Both the position numbers and the translations under genes were made by a program. The notes beneath the pieces are model-generated. The model was not told where the DNA came from and did no database searches. It worked only from the letters and a program-made list of their open reading frames with translations. This document shows, piece by piece, positions 9,695 to 22,310 of a stretch of DNA of 64,000 nt; positions within the stretch are counted from its first letter, which is position 1, and each line of letters begins with the position of its first letter. Origin of the DNA: Gnetum montanum (lineage: Eukaryota; Streptophyta; Gnetopsida; Gnetales; Gnetaceae); the NCBI GenBank assembly GCA_015680685.1, contig MNCI01000175.1:258401-322400 (forward strand), read 5' to 3'.

Positions 9695-12060
9695 ATGGAT
9701 CCAACCCACCAGTGCCACAAGAATGTTGAGTGGTATACAAGCATCCAGATGAATATTTCCCTGACTTTACCTTCATCCTACATCAAGATGAACATTCACG
9801 ATGGCAAGACATGGAAGGAAACATCATACTACCGCCTAACTGATCGGCTCCTGGAATGTTTTTTCATAATCTTGTTAAACTAGGTATCCAAGACTATGGC
9901 ATGGAGTACATCATGAAGGATCATGACTACTAAGACTATCATCCCACTGAGGCCCAATAGGTACGAGATCAGTAGTAGGTAGAACGATATGAACACATGA
10001 AGGGACAAAAATTTAGTAACTCCTTATTCTTGCAAGGGCTACAAGACGATGGGGAGCCTATCTTTCATGATTCCCATTTAGCCGAACTTCCTCTAGGACA
10101 TCAGGTCATCCAATCCATCATCCAGAATAAGCAAGCAAGTGATTGGGACCCCTAGGATGATGGAAGATCACGTAGGAAAGGTTACAACACAAGCAAGGGT
10201 GGGCAAGAAGATCATGGTCACCACTAGAGCAAAGGGGAAGATCGACACCAGGGTGGTGGCAATCTCTCTTCCTCTTCTCCATCCTTTCACTCCCCACTAC
10301 TCTCATCCAATTCAGACTCTAATCATAATCATGGTAGAAAGGAGTGAGGTGGTGGTGGTTGTAAGGACCGAAGGGAACGATGTGAGGAAGCGTGTGACCA
10401 ATGACGTGAGGCTCACCATCATGAAAGGAGGGGTAGCCGAAATCATCATAGACATCATGATCCTTAGTGGGACTATGACTTGGATGAGCCATTTTTGGCT
10501 ACTTAGAGCATGCTCCATATTGCCGAGGTAGTTCAAATCCCTAGTAGGCACTTGAAAGATAGACGGATCAAATGCATCGACATACAGAACATCCCCAAAT
10601 TTGAAGGGGGATACAATTGTGATCCACAAACTCACCTGCAGGTGCTCCATGATGCTTGCATCCTACAGAATATTGATAATGATTGGAAAAAGCTTAATCT
10701 ATTCCCTCGCACACTCATTAAGAAAGTAGAAAGTTGGTACCAGTCTTTGGAATTGGAATCAATCAGAAGATGGAGTACGATGCTTGAGATTTTCAATGAC
10801 AAGTATCAAACTTACTCCAGGGTGGTGAATCTAAGATGTTAGATCCAAGGGTTGAAGCAAGGTAATCATAAACCCTTGGATGTAGCCATGAAAAGATACT
10901 ATTCACTACTACATCGATGCCCTGGTCATGGCTACTCTCAGTGGGCACAACTTCACCATATCATTGATGGGCTTCACTTTGAAACGACAAAGATGCTTAG
11001 TGTGTATGCCCAGGGATGATTATCAGAACTAAAGGCTCATCAAATGTAGTTCCTCATTGAGTAAGTGGCCAAAGAGGAGGGGGAGCTTAGAAAGAAGGAG
11101 AGTGCAAAGGAGTTTGATCGGGATCCTTCCATCAGAAAGAGGGAAGTCCAATTTTGCGAAGATGAGGAGGAATCACCACTAGAAGCAATGGTGAACCGAA
11201 AAACCTTGCCCCTACAAAATTTTGCATCTAAAATATCAGTAAAGGTTGATAAGATGTGGGACTCTTTAGAAAAAAAATTTCAAAGTATGCCAAAAATTGT
11301 AGAAGAGTCTAGAGAACAAGGTAATGATCATGATCGGCGTAGGAAGAAGGAAGCTGAATGTGTCCAACATAAGGGTAAGGGAAAAGTTTCTGTAGTAGAA
11401 TAGGTTACAAACTCTAACATGGAGGAGGATGATGAATGTGAAATATGCCAATATGAACATCCTAAGGGGTGTTTTCTCATAGTGTCACATCTCCAAGAGT
11501 CTAGGATGTACACGTTGAATCCTCGCTTGGCGAAGAGGCAAACATCCCGAAGTTTTCCTTACCCACAAGGCAATCCTAGGCAATTCCACCAGTAGCAACA
11601 AGGGTGTTATCCAAGTGGAGCACCACCGCAACCATATGAATACTTCCAGCAGTGGAAACACCCACAAGCATGGGGGATGCCACATCCAAGGTAGCAGTAC
11701 CCTTATCGATAGTCTGATCCCTATGGGTACTATGTTCAGAAACTAGTCTCTCTATGGGACTCTTCCAGTTACGCCACATTTCAGAATTATTACCACCCCT
11801 AAGAATATTTCTAACCACAATCTCCATCACCCAGGGGCAAAATCCTACATCTTTACTATCCTCCATCACCTTCCCCTACCACCCCTTCTCCATAACATCC
11901 CACTCAGCTACCACCTACTCCATCTATGCAAGTAAAGATACCACCATAGCCACTGCAAAAAAACACTATGAGGGCTGTCAACCTACAACCGATGGCTCAT
12001 CCAAGTGGACTAGAAACCGCAAAAATGTCTTTTTTGGCCCAATAATCTAAACATATCCTC
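9695..12060 (+). pseudogene. Element F gag
   Basis: It likely starts at ATG 9695 (MDPTHQCHKNVEW). The best-preserved part, 10510-11403, carries the Ty3-type gag core: IPKFEGG, then DPQTHLQVLHDAC, FPRTLIKKVESWYQSL and ILEIF-like, followed by CPGHGYSQW and the I-x-x-F-x-x-GL region. A charged linker and a remnant of a Cys-rich motif (CEICQYEHPKGC, about 11440) follow. The C-terminus is proline, glutamine and tyrosine rich. Frameshifts near 9880, 10500 and 11400 and several stops break the frame. Gag would form the particle and package RNA. Confidence 0.8.
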
Positions 12061-12194
12061 ACATACACTTGTGGCCAGTGCCTCTGAACCTCACAGTGCC
12101 TCCACTATTCCACTGCTCGAGTAGCCTTCAAACTAAACACCCTCCAATGTAAAAATAGTCATGCTCACAAAAGCCATGACTGACTAGATAAAGG

Positions 12195-12660
12195 TAGGGC
12201 ATCTTCCCTAGAAATTGATTGATCCAGGAAGCCCCCTCATCTATCTTCAGGTGGCAGGGAATGAGCCATGTAAAGCTATTCTGGACTCGAGGTTAGGAGT
12301 CAATTTGATCTCACATGACATGTACAAGAATTGGAACCTACCCCCATTAAAGAAGAGCAACATTTAGCCCAAGCTAGTAGACCAATCCATTAATGTTCCC
12401 TTGGGATTGGTGGAAGAAATTATGACCATCATTTGTAGGTGGTCGTATCCTGCTGATTTCCTTGTCATCCGTGTGGAGAATTACAAGGGGTACTTCCCAA
12501 TCATAATGGGAAGAGCCTAGCTGAGCATGGTGGATGCAAGACTAGGACTCCGAGATCTTTCCCTTGAAATTTCAAATGAAAATCCTTTTAGAAAGATCGA
12601 GAAGAAGCACATTCCATGCATCACGTATAGTGACTCAGGGTGCAACTGTGTGTAGTAATC
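12195..12660 (+). pseudogene. Element F protease
   Basis: The frame contains AILDSRLGVNLIS, where an aspartic protease should show L-D-(T/S)-G-A-x-V-N-L. The Gly of the active-site triplet is Arg here. FLVIRVENYKGYFPIIMGRA follows, matching the F-x-V-x-(D/E)-x-x-x-x-x-x-P-(I/L)-(I/L)-x-G-R-x-(F/W)-L pattern of gypsy proteases. Stops interrupt it. Confidence 0.7.
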
Positions 12661-12985
12661 ATGGTTCGCTAAGCAGACATCCATTTAAGCATGCAGTTTG
12701 TGTACCAAAGAATCACTAGTTCAATAATGCCTATACGCAACAACCACAAATCAGGAGGGCACTCAATGGTTGATATCTAATCTTGCTAGCAACACATTGT
12801 GCATGGAACCATTTGAGGGGCTTGTACAAGCCTATGTAGAAAGCATGGATAAAATGGAAGAGGTTCATCAACAAGTCTCCACTGTTGATGACCATGATGA
12901 TTAGGGAAAGCTGTAAATCCCTGAAAGCTTCAAATAAGAGCCCCTAGAGCTAAAATCCTTACCGGCCCACTTAGAATATACATTT

Positions 12986-13985
12986 TTGCAAAATGGAAAG
13001 CTGGTAATTATCAATGTCACCCTTGCTCCTAAACAAAAGAAAAAGTTGCTTGCATGGTCATATCTTGAGTTAACTGGAGTTGATCCTAGGATATGCCAAC
13101 ATCAAGTCTATATTGACCCCTCCATGAAGCCACGACATCAACCACAAAGGCAACTAAATCCCAAATTAAAGCAAGTCATCAAAGATGAAATTGAGCAGTT
13201 GCTCAAAGTAGGGTTCATCTATTCCATTGCTAATAGCAAATGGGTTAGCCCACTCATTATTGTACCAAAGAAGGGTGGAAAATGGAGGGTCTGTATAGAT
13301 TTCTGATTGCTTAACATGGCTACCTTCAAAGATCACTTTCCACTTCCATTTGTGGACTAGGTGTTGGATACCATTGCAGGGCACCGTTATTAAAACTTTT
13401 TGGATGGTTATAGTGGCTATAACCAAATTCAAATTACACCAAAGGACCAAGCCAAAACAACTTTCACAAGTTCATGGGGGACTTTTGCATACAAGAAGAT
13501 GCCTTTTGGCCTATGTAATGTGCCTGCCACTTTCCAATGCCTTGTCCTTAGCATCTTCCAACAGCAAATTGGCAATGAGATAGAAGTCTTCATGGATGAA
13601 TTTTCTACCTATGGGGCCACATTCAAGCAAGCCTTGGACCACCTTAAGCAAGTTTTGAAAAGGTGTGTAGACACTAATCTATGACTCAATTGTAGAAAAG
13701 CCGCTTAATGGTCCAAGAAGGCATTGTGTTGGGGCATCGTATCTCATAGACAGGGATTAGCATGGATCCTGAAAAGATCAAGGTCATCCAAGGAATCACT
13801 TGACAACCAAGCAATATAAAAGATATTTAGTTATTCCTTGGCCACACTGGTTACTATCAGTGCTTCATTGAAAATTTCTCGAAGATCCAAGCCTTTGGTA
13901 GAACTCACAAAGAAAGATGTTCCATTCATCTGGATCAAGGAATGTGAATCTGCATTCCAATTACTTAAAAAAAATCGTAGATACT
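12986..13985 (+). pseudogene. Element F reverse transcriptase
   Basis: The block starts with ELTGVDPRICQHQVYID and QRQLNPKLKQVIKDEI, then SKWVSPLIIVPKKGG and WRVCIDF. Next come FLDGYSGYNQI, WGTFAYKKMPFGLCNVPATFQ and the catalytic box at 13589-13600. That box reads FMDE instead of the F-(V/M)-D-D needed for metal binding, so the enzyme would be dead even without the stops. The succession matches Athila/Tat reverse transcriptases. Frame changes occur near 13307, 13400 and 13690. Confidence 0.88.
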
Positions 13986-14484
13986 CTAGTTCTATGGGCA
14001 CCTAATTGGTCTAGACCCTTCCACATCATGATGGATGCATCCAATTATGCCTTGGGATCCATGCTTACATAGTGTGATGATAAAAAATGTCCATACTATA
14101 TCCATTATGCAAGTTGTAGCATTGTAGGTGCTTAGCTTAACTACACCACCACTAAAAAGGAGTTGATGGTGGTGGTGTTCATCTTGGAAAAATTATGACA
14201 CTATGTGCTCAGATACAAGGTGTTCATGCATACTAACCACAGTGCTATCCAGTTCCTAATTAACAAACCAATGGTGAGCCCCCGCATCATTTGGTGGCTG
14301 GTGATTCTTCAGGAATTTGAACTTACCATAATATACTGGAAGGGGACCAAGAATGTGGTTGCTGACCACTTATCTCGGTTGCAATGGGATAACACAGAAG
14401 AGGAGGAGCCCCTCTTCGACCAATTTCCAGATCAACTCCTCTTCACGGGTGTAGTTGATTCACAACTGCCTAAAGCATCACCTT
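13985..14484 (+). pseudogene. Element F RNase H
   Basis: FHIMMDASNYALGSML gives the first catalytic Asp. It is followed by LNYTTTKKELMVVVF (the Glu), LRYKVFMHTNHSAIQFL (normally D-H-x-A-(L/I), here N-H) and WKGTKNVVADHLSRL. Only one RNase H domain is seen in F, unlike A and B. Two stops break it. Confidence 0.82.
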
Positions 14485-15730
14485 GATTTAGCCACATCCT
14501 CACCTACCTCACAACTTAGGAGTTGCCAAAGGAGTGGGACCATCGGCAAAAACAATAGTTTCTCCATAAGGCCAAGGGTTTCATGGAAATTAGTGGCCAC
14601 CTTAATAAGGTGTGTGTAGATGGATTAATTCAATGGTGTGTCCCTAACAATGATACACTGTGCATCCTCCAGATACTCATGAGGGCCCTTGTGAGGGCCA
14701 CTATGTTGGACACCACATAGCCATTAAGATCCTACTTGCAGGGTATTACTAGTCCATAATTTTTAGGGATGCACAATGGTTTACCCAGTCCTGCGAATGA
14801 TGCCAAAGAGATGGTGGGATGACTACACGGATGGAGGGACCTCAACAGTGGATCTAATCACTAGAGCCCTTTGACATTTGGGGCATCGACTTCATGGGGC
14901 CCATCACACCCCTGTCCAATGGAAAGGTGTACATCATCATAGTTGTGGAATATTAAATAAAGTGGTTGAAAGTGGTAGCTATCGTTGATTGTTCTTCAAA
15001 CACCACCACACGATTTTTCCAATAGCAAATCATCAACAGGTTTGGAGTGCCATGTGCACTCATCTCAGATAATGGGACATATTTCATGGGTGTTACTTTT
15101 TGCAAACTCATGCAACACTTGGGGGTTACCCATACATTTACCACACCTTACCATCCCCAAGCCAACGAGCAGGCTGAAGTCACCAATAGGGAGATCACCA
15201 GGATCCTTACTCAAACCATCAGCAAATATTAGAGGGATTAGAGCACCAAGCTTAACGATTCCCTTTACGCCTATCGCTTCACTTGGAAACTTCCTATCGA
15301 TTACTCTCCCTATGAGTTAGTGTATAGAAAGCTACCAAAACTTCCAATCCAAGAAGAAATCTAGACACTATCCACAGCCAGTGACTTAGGTCTTAACCTA
15401 CCACTACCACAACATGAACGACTTATCAACCTAAGTGTGCTATATGAGAATTGATTAGTGGCCCTATCTTCAAATGAGATCCACAAGACCTACAACAAAA
15501 ATTGTCATGATCTTAGGATTTAGAAGCTCACATTCAAACGTGGAGACAAGGTGTTGTATTGGAACCCCACACATGTATCATAACTGACCAAGTTTCAAAC
15601 ACTGTGGGAGGGACCTTACATTGTTTCCAATACCTTCCCATCTAGGGCCTTGCTTATCCACAAACTTGAGGACCCCACATGGATGCAGTTGCTCAACTAG
15701 CAACAACTAAAACATTTCTATGAGCTCCAC
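14484..15730 (+). pseudogene. Element F integrase
   Basis: The zinc-finger part (14700-14810) is scrambled, but the core is clear. FDIWGIDFMGPI carries the first Asp and CALISDNGTYF the second. YHPQANEQAEVTNREI contains the Glu-bearing region, with the usual A-N-G-Q changed to A-N-E-Q. The C-terminal part DSLYAYRFTWKLPIDYSPYELVY, KLTFKRGDKVLYWNP and LWEGPYIVSN is the usual gypsy tail. Stops occur about every 40 codons. Integrase would insert the cDNA and produce the 5-bp duplication seen. Confidence 0.85.
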
Positions 15731-15804
15731 TTAACCAGTGCTACCGCATCATCATCACCGGGACAACCTCGTTCCATCTTTTGCATCTCCTCCTTTCAGC
15801 CCAG

Positions 15805-15817
15805 TTGTGGGGGAGAC
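15805..15817 (+). other. Internal polypurine-like tract after pol of F
   Basis: TTGTGGGGGAGAC lies 75 bp after the pol frame ends. It resembles the terminal tract AGTTGTGGAGGTA at 20947-20959. It is a good polypurine tract in sequence but lies 5 kb from the LTR. Confidence 0.45.
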
Positions 15818-17862
15818 CATCCTCCATGCTAATCCATTCCACTATGCCCCTCACTATTTTTTGAATTTTTGTTTTACACTTTTTTTTTCAACATCGTTAA
15901 TATGTTTGTCAATTTTTTCCTTTCTTTAGTTATTTTTCCATTTCTTTATTGTTTTTTATGTATAAGTATATGTGTGTTTCATTTTCATGTGATTGCTAAT
16001 ACATTGTCTTATTGGCATCAAGTTTGATGCAGATGGTTTTCATTGCAATGGGTTGTGTAAAATAGTCGACCTCATTATCTCACTCCCACCCTTGCATTAT
16101 TGTCTTTAGACATCACATCTATTTTCATCTCATAAAATCAGTAGTGAGCCCACGTCATCCACCCATTCACCCGCTCTATGGTTTTCCTTCATTTGGAAAC
16201 ATGCAACCCCTTCACGTATAAACATTGTAATTAATGTATGACCTATGCAGTTCCCAGACTGGGGAATGACCCAACAGTTTGAATCAAGTGTGTCTTCAAG
16301 GGGAATGTAACATTCATCATCCTCTTCTATCCCACAAGTTGCCAGTATGTCCTTATGGATTTCTTTCCACTCCACGTTCTTCTCTACAAGGAAGCTCTTG
16401 GGCAATTCGACCTTGCATGGTATGGTCCTCACCGAAAAAATTCAAAAATTCCAAAAAAAAAAACAAAAAACAACAACAAACAAATAAACATGAGGATTTA
16501 AGGCACACCCATTGGTCGAATGCATGCAAACAAGCATGGGTCTTTGCATGGTGTGGTTCCCATGAAATAACAAGAAAATGAAAAATAAAATCATCACTAT
16601 GTGGGAATTCAAAGCACACCCCTTAGATTGCCTCTCACAGGCCACCAAAACAAGTTATGGGACTCACCCTATCCCCTCTAACTTAGCCTTATTTCACTTC
16701 CTTCTTCTCATGACTACTAGAGTGGTGGTTTCCTATGGGTACACCCTAACACTTGGTGGATGAATGGGGCTTTGATTGTTGTTGCAAGGTAACTGTGTGC
16801 GGATGGTTTTGGGTCTGAACTCAGGAATGTTTCTACCGGGTCACTTAACCACAACTTCACATGAGGTTTCATGTGACCAACAATTGGAATTCCACTCCTC
16901 TCGTCTCTCTCTCACCTATTTTGCTCCCAAACTTACCTCACTGTCCATCTTATTTTTTGCAAGTTTGTCATGATTTCCATGTACTACTAATGCCTTGGTA
17001 GGATCTCCTGGGTGGGGGAATCAACTTGCGAGCACCATTTCTTGACCCCAAGGCCCACAGACTTTGATGTTGAGGATATGCAAGGGCTACTAAGGTAACC
17101 ACTTGCTATGGGGAGGACCCACTTACATATTCCTAGTCCCACTTGTTGGTCTCCCATCATTTTGATTTTGTGGTCAGTTGTTTTCATGGTCCTATCGCTC
17201 GATTTCCTTTCTGCAGAGTTCTTTCTCACCAAGTTCTCCTACCTTTGGCTCTTTTTCTAGCTCGAATTCCCTTCCTTTTGTCCACAGCCATGTTTCAGGC
17301 CTCTCATGCTCTTCAACTACCCCAATTTTGCATTTTAAATTCATCCTTTTGGGCTTTTTCTGGGTTGGTCAATGCTGGTCAATGGCTACAACCCCCTACG
17401 TATACGTGACCCTGTCGACGCAGTGCCCAACCCCTATATATATGGCCGTTGCACCTTAGATTTTCATCATTTTGCAAACAACTTGGGAGGAGATTTTGCT
17501 ATTTTTTTTCTTCCTAACTTCTTCCCAAGTACCTACATTCCATTACGCATCCACATCAACCAATCCTTACTCTCTAAAGCACCCAGAGGTATGCTCTCAA
17601 TTATGGGGGTGAAGCCTATGTGTAATTAATTAATTAATTAGTTAATTCAAACATTACACCTCCAAAGGGAAGAAACAAAAATAATAGCTTAAACTCCAAC
17701 TTATCCCTTGATTGTTTTTGGCTCTAACCCATGAATTAACACTTTGAGGGATTTAATGGAATGCTTGTGCCAACAACATAACTTAGTTGAACTGAGAAGG
17801 TGTATAAGGACCATTTTGAGCTACTTATGCACATTCTAATGGGTGGTTATGTTTGATTGTAG
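15818..17862 (+). other. Non-coding spacer between pol and third ORF of F
   Basis: No convincing protein is seen. It holds an oligo-T/A-rich stretch (15860-15960), an A-rich run around 16433-16490 and a TTAA repeat near 17626-17643. It ends in TTTGATTGTAG directly before the ATG of the third ORF, which could be a splice acceptor. Confidence 0.5.
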
Positions 17863-20718
17863 ATGGCATCAAAACCAAGGTATCCAAGGGGCGAAGCACA
17901 ATCAAAACCAAGGGACAAGTGTCCACGAATAGGAAGAGGATGAGGCATGAAACAACTAGAGCATGTGGAGGGCTCTCATGAAATTGGCCCCCTCTGCAAA
18001 GGATATAATGTGTAATCTGTTTATCAGATTCCCGAAGAGGAGATTCCCAGTGAGCAATTGCAAGGGGATGAAACTCTAGGGATAACACCATGACTTGAGG
18101 TCACCTTGACCCAAGCATGTCTGAATGCTATCAAGCCACGAGAAGTACAATGGATGGTCCTACAAGAGTTAAACTTTAGACCATTTCTCGAGAACGCACT
18201 AGAAGATGTGAGATTTCAACTACAAAACTCTCCTATGTGGCCAATTATCACAACCAGTGGTGAATGGTACCTAGGGAAGACATACCTTTTCTAGAAAAAT
18301 TGGCAATCAGGGTCTAGGGTAAGAATCAAAGACATCTATGTCTCTTACTCTGCAGAGGTAATAGTGCAAGCTCTGGGATTTCCAGAGACTGGAGTAGATG
18401 TGGCAGAGATCCCAAAACAAGCAAACCCTAAGGTAAAAGGGGAGTGGATTAGGTGGTGCTATGGGGTAGACTGCAAGGAGTTTAGCTCTCTAACCACCAT
18501 GGAGAGGGTGTATTCAAAGATCACATCCTACCACCTAAATCCAATGGTGAGACCCAGCAAAATCATGACTGTCTTCACTCGTGCATGTGCTGCTCTAAGT
18601 GGGAAATTTCCAATGAGTCTTCCATAGGTGTTATTCTTGGATATTGAAAAGAGATTTACCAAAAGTAAACATGGAAGACGAGCTCTCCCCTTCCCTTGCC
18701 TAATCAGAAAATTGTGCAAATAGGTAGGGATAGTACGCTATGCCAATGATACAGTCTGACATGCCCTGATTGCCTCATGGTGTGAAATGATGAAGGATAG
18801 GACTCCTGCCACTACACAGATGAAAGAAGAGCAGCAACCACCTCCACCACCTACACAAATAAGAAGGTCGAGTTCACAAACTATTGCAGAACACATCCAC
18901 AAAATCTAACAATCACTCTTGAGCTAGCAAGAGCAATCTAGTAGCACTAGTGGAGGGGAAGACCCTTTGGTCTATCACCCTACAATGAGCCACCTAAAGC
19001 AAGTGGCTCGATCAGTTAGTTTGCTAGAAAGAGCAAGGTTGATGTTCTCCGCCACCTGAATGCAAGTGCCAACAAGAACAGATCCTAGCATCCGAGAGGT
19101 AACAATATCAACTAAATAGCTATTCCCTAAAATTTCAAGAAATTCTACTACCTTCTCAGTATGCTTGGAATATGGTGAAGGGGCGATAGTCATGGTAATG
19201 TAGCACCAAGGATAGGAGATTGTAGCTGAAGTGGGTGCTGATATGATTGCTATGGCTCTCAATGCACCAGCGACACCTGTACTAGATGTACATGGGCTTC
19301 AAGATGTACAAGTATTCGCTAGAACTTCACATAGCAGGATTGATGGAGCACAACATGAAGAACTATTAGATCGACTGGTGGAAATCAGGTAACTGCTTCT
19401 AGATGTCTTTGACCTTCTAGACAACATCACTACAACCTAGTCGAAGCTACTTTAGGTAAGGTGTAAGAGCCTCATTTTGGAAGGGCAACTTGAAGTTGCT
19501 CAAGCCACCTATCAATGCTTAGCAAATGAAGTCGCTCAGTTAGGAACCCAACTTGCCGATCCAGCTCTTCTCAACCATGAGCTCACCAGAGATGAAGAGT
19601 TTTAATAGCTTCAAGTTAAACTATAGATAGCTAAGAATGAGCAAGAGTCGACGATCTTTGATAAGTCCTTGGTAGATGCTCAAACATATCATTTAGACAA
19701 GGACTTGATAGAGGTTCGCTAGGAGAATGTCAGGTTGACCATGTAGGTCCATCACTTACGTAATGTTGGTGCTAAGAATGAGCACATGAAAACTTTTATT
19801 CACCAATAGTAAGAAGAGCTAGCTAGGGTTAATGCTGATGTGAGAAGGTTGGCCACTAAGAACCAAAATCTTTACATAAAGGAGGTTCAAAATTTGTGAC
19901 AGAAATCTACCATCAAAATTACTACTTGGAAGAATGAGGCCCTAAAATTTGAAAAAATCAAGAATCATTACAGGGACCAAGTGGGATTGCAGAAGAAAGT
20001 AAATGAAAAGCAGATTCAAGTTGCAAAGGCTAAAATGAACCGAGTGCTCCAGTAGCTCCAAGAGGGAGGCAAGGTATGGAAACCTATCTTTAATGCATTG
20101 AATGCCTACAATCAAGCTGAAATATGCCTCAAAGAGTTGTAGATTGAGGAAATGACAAAATATATGGAGGTTTCCAACCTTTGCTATGCAAACCTAGCTA
20201 TGCTGACAGCTGGGAGACCATGGTCTAACTTGGAGAAGCAAGTGGTCCCCTCGTATTCTCTATATGAGGACGAGTTCCAAGTGCACAAAGCAACAAAACA
20301 AAAATTGGAAGCAGCAAATGCAGAACTCGAGGTTCTCCCCACGCAATTTGAACAACAACGTATGGTCGTAGAGAACTTGGCCCACTGAATGATTGACTAC
20401 CATCAACTGCAGACATTAATTCGAGCATTCAATGTCAAACAAAAATAGTTCGTAGCCTAGTTCATCAACTTGAAAGAACTCTTCTCTATGCTACTGTGCC
20501 CTTGGAAGGTTCCAGTACTGGTGCACATTGGTGAAGCTACTTGAATGGTGAATGATCCTAGAAGCAAGGAGGAAAAAATGAAAGCCATTCTAGAGGCTTT
20601 TCAATTACCTCTAGAAGTTGCAACTACTGTAGGATAGCCATCATTCATGCCACCACCACTGCATGGACCAAAGGTTGGTGAAGGTCCATCGGAACCACTG
20701 CCACCAAGGACGGTGTGA
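17863..20718 (+). pseudogene. Element F third ORF: Athila-ORF1-like domain plus coiled coil
   Basis: The start is ATG 17863 (MASKPRYPRGEAQ), just after a possible splice acceptor, and the end is TGA 20718: about 950 codons with scattered stops. The basic, Pro/Lys/Arg-rich N-terminus is followed by a globular part at 18120-18770. Its pieces include LQELNFRPFLENAL, VRIKDIYVSYSAEV, YSKITSYHLNPM, FTRACAALSGKFP and LPFPCLIRKLCK, the order of the Athila ORF1 / putative plant transposon protein (Transposase_32-like) domain. After a proline-rich linker (QPPPPPTQ) comes a long coiled coil (about 19440-20620). The reading frame is close to continuous, so it decayed from a real protein. Fragment C is its homologue. 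Function unknown; it sits where Athila elements carry an env-like or extra ORF, but I see no membrane segment. Confidence 0.75.
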
Positions 20719-20946
20719 TCTTCTCTAGCAATTTTTGCATCCTTCTACACGGTAGAGACTCTAGGACCGATAGGGTGTTCAATTTTGTCTCTAAACACCA
20801 CCATTTTTGTAATTTTTCCTTCTCTGTACACTCAAGAACTTAGTAAAATTGATGTTGTGTCATGTGTGTGTGTCAAGTCATGTGTGTTGTAAATAAAAGT
20901 CCATACCTTCCAAATTGTAGAGTAACTCAAGGATGCATTTTTACTT

Positions 20947-20959
20947 AGTTGTGGAGGTA
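20947..20959 (+). other. Polypurine tract of F
   Basis: AGTTGTGGAGGTA directly abuts the 3' LTR start TGATGAAG at 20960. Confidence 0.65.
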
Positions 20960-21864
20960 TGATGAAGTGTCATTAGTCAATGCATCAACTACGCCACATA
21001 TACAGAGCCACGTTTACATGGCCGCGTTGACACAGCCCCATCAACACATCCTTCCATGCGTTGATGTGGCCTCGTTTACGCGGAGCCTATTCCAGCCTAT
21101 AAATAAGAGGGATTCCGCCTCACTTAGGTGCCTTTTTGTCAGTTGTAGTGAACCTCTTGCAGTTTTTTTCTATGAAAGTTCAAATATTTTCCAAGTGCCT
21201 GCAATAGATGTAAGAAAGGTGTCTGGCTCTTTATTTGAGCATTGATGTATCTGAGCCCACTGGTGTGAACGGAAATAAAGATGAGCTTTTCAAAGCATTC
21301 CTTGCAGCATTTAGACTTAGTTATTTAATGCATTTAATAGGTTAATATTTTTATGCTTTAATAATTACTTAAGTTTCTTTTGTTATTATTTTAATTTCTA
21401 TCACTTGTTCATAGTTAGTAGAAACCATAAGTACGACCATCTCGAACGTAAACCCAATGCTTGGCAACCCAGTGATGCTTAACATATGGTAACCCAATAG
21501 TGGTTAGGGGATGCTCAGGACATTCCTGGAAAATGGGATCAGATACTTATGCTAGGAATAGTTAAGATATAGATTAGGATAATTATGGATTATAAAATAT
21601 TTTATTCCTTAATTTCCATACCTTAAATTAGATGCCAAAAGATAAAGTAAATAGCCAAAAAAATCAATTGCCTCAATCTCACTTAACCATTGCCACTAGA
21701 ACATTACAAGTGAGGTTGGGAAGACAACAACTATTCTAAAAAAGGGTTTTGTTGGTTAAGGTGTAGTGTATGTAGAGTGCTTACAGTCTACAGAATTCAA
21801 CTGAGTCACGTGTGAACGCCCATGATTCGCATGTTTGGGCGTAGGGGTACCTAGCCGCTCATCA
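20960..21864 (+). repeat. Element F 3' LTR (905 bp)
   Basis: It aligns with 8679-9507 and has the same ends. It retains a GC-rich segment (about 20990-21090) with repeated GCCACRT and CGTTGA-type words that the 5' LTR has lost. TATA box at 21098-21105. Confidence 0.9.
21098..21105 (+). promoter_or_regulatory. TATA box in F 3' LTR
   Basis: TATAAATA followed by AAGAGGG, identical to the 5' LTR copy. Confidence 0.65.
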
Positions 21865-21869
21865 TGTAC
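21865..21869 (+). repeat. Right target-site duplication of F (TGTAC)
   Basis: Directly follows the LTR end TCATCA; pairs with TGTAT at 8674-8678. Confidence 0.65.
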
Positions 21870-22114
21870 CGATAGCCATGTAGCCTAATTTTTCTTTGTT
21901 GACTTGTTATGCCTTTTTTGTACTTCATTTTACTCTTTTATGCATGTAGCCTAAGTTTTACTTTCATTTGCATTTTTATTTATTCATTAGAGCCTTTCTC
22001 TTTCTTTAGTTTTGCACATGTTGTAAATCTCAAAAGCCCTATAAAAATTTCAAAACTAGAAAACTTCATAAAAACTTTAAAATGGAAAATCACCAAAAAT
22101 ATAAGTTTCCTTTT

Positions 22115-22310
22115 AATGAGGCCCCACCATGGCCTAAAACTAGCAAAAACTAAGGCCTGCCATGGCCTAAAACTAAAAAAACCTACTACCTACAAAGGCC
22201 TTAACCTAGCACCATAGTTCATGAAGACTTTAAACTAGCACTATAGTTCACTAAGACTTTAAATTGGTGATAAATGTGTAGCCCACCATGGCTTAAAACT
22301 ATCAAGTGAT
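22115..22310 (+). repeat. CCATGG(C)CTTAAACTAGCA minisatellite, element A copy 1
   Basis: About six degenerate units of 25-40 bp, with words such as CCATGGCCTAAAACTAGCA, GACTTTAAACTAGCAC and CCCACCATGGCTTAAAACT. It lies a few hundred bases after protease in A. The same unit is found after protease in B (36758-37050). Confidence 0.65.

Larger units (their letters stand above)
8679..21864 (+). mobile_element. Element F: Athila-like Ty3/gypsy retrotransposon, 13.2 kb
   Basis: A structurally complete but mutated element. It has a 5' LTR (8679-9507), a tRNA-Asp-like primer-binding site, gag, protease, reverse transcriptase, RNase H, integrase, a 2 kb spacer, a third ORF, a polypurine tract and a 3' LTR (20960-21864). 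LTR ends are TGATGA and TCATCA, flanked by TGTAT/TGTAC. The pol sequence, the primer site and an extra ORF after pol fit the Athila lineage. The LTRs look roughly 85-90% identical in the stretches compared by eye, so the insertion is old. F is nested in element A just downstream of protease. Confidence 0.88.

Noticed and set aside
16430-16500. Poly(A) tail of a retrogene in F
   Set aside because: The A-rich run is interrupted and lies in the non-coding spacer typical of the element; no gene precedes it.
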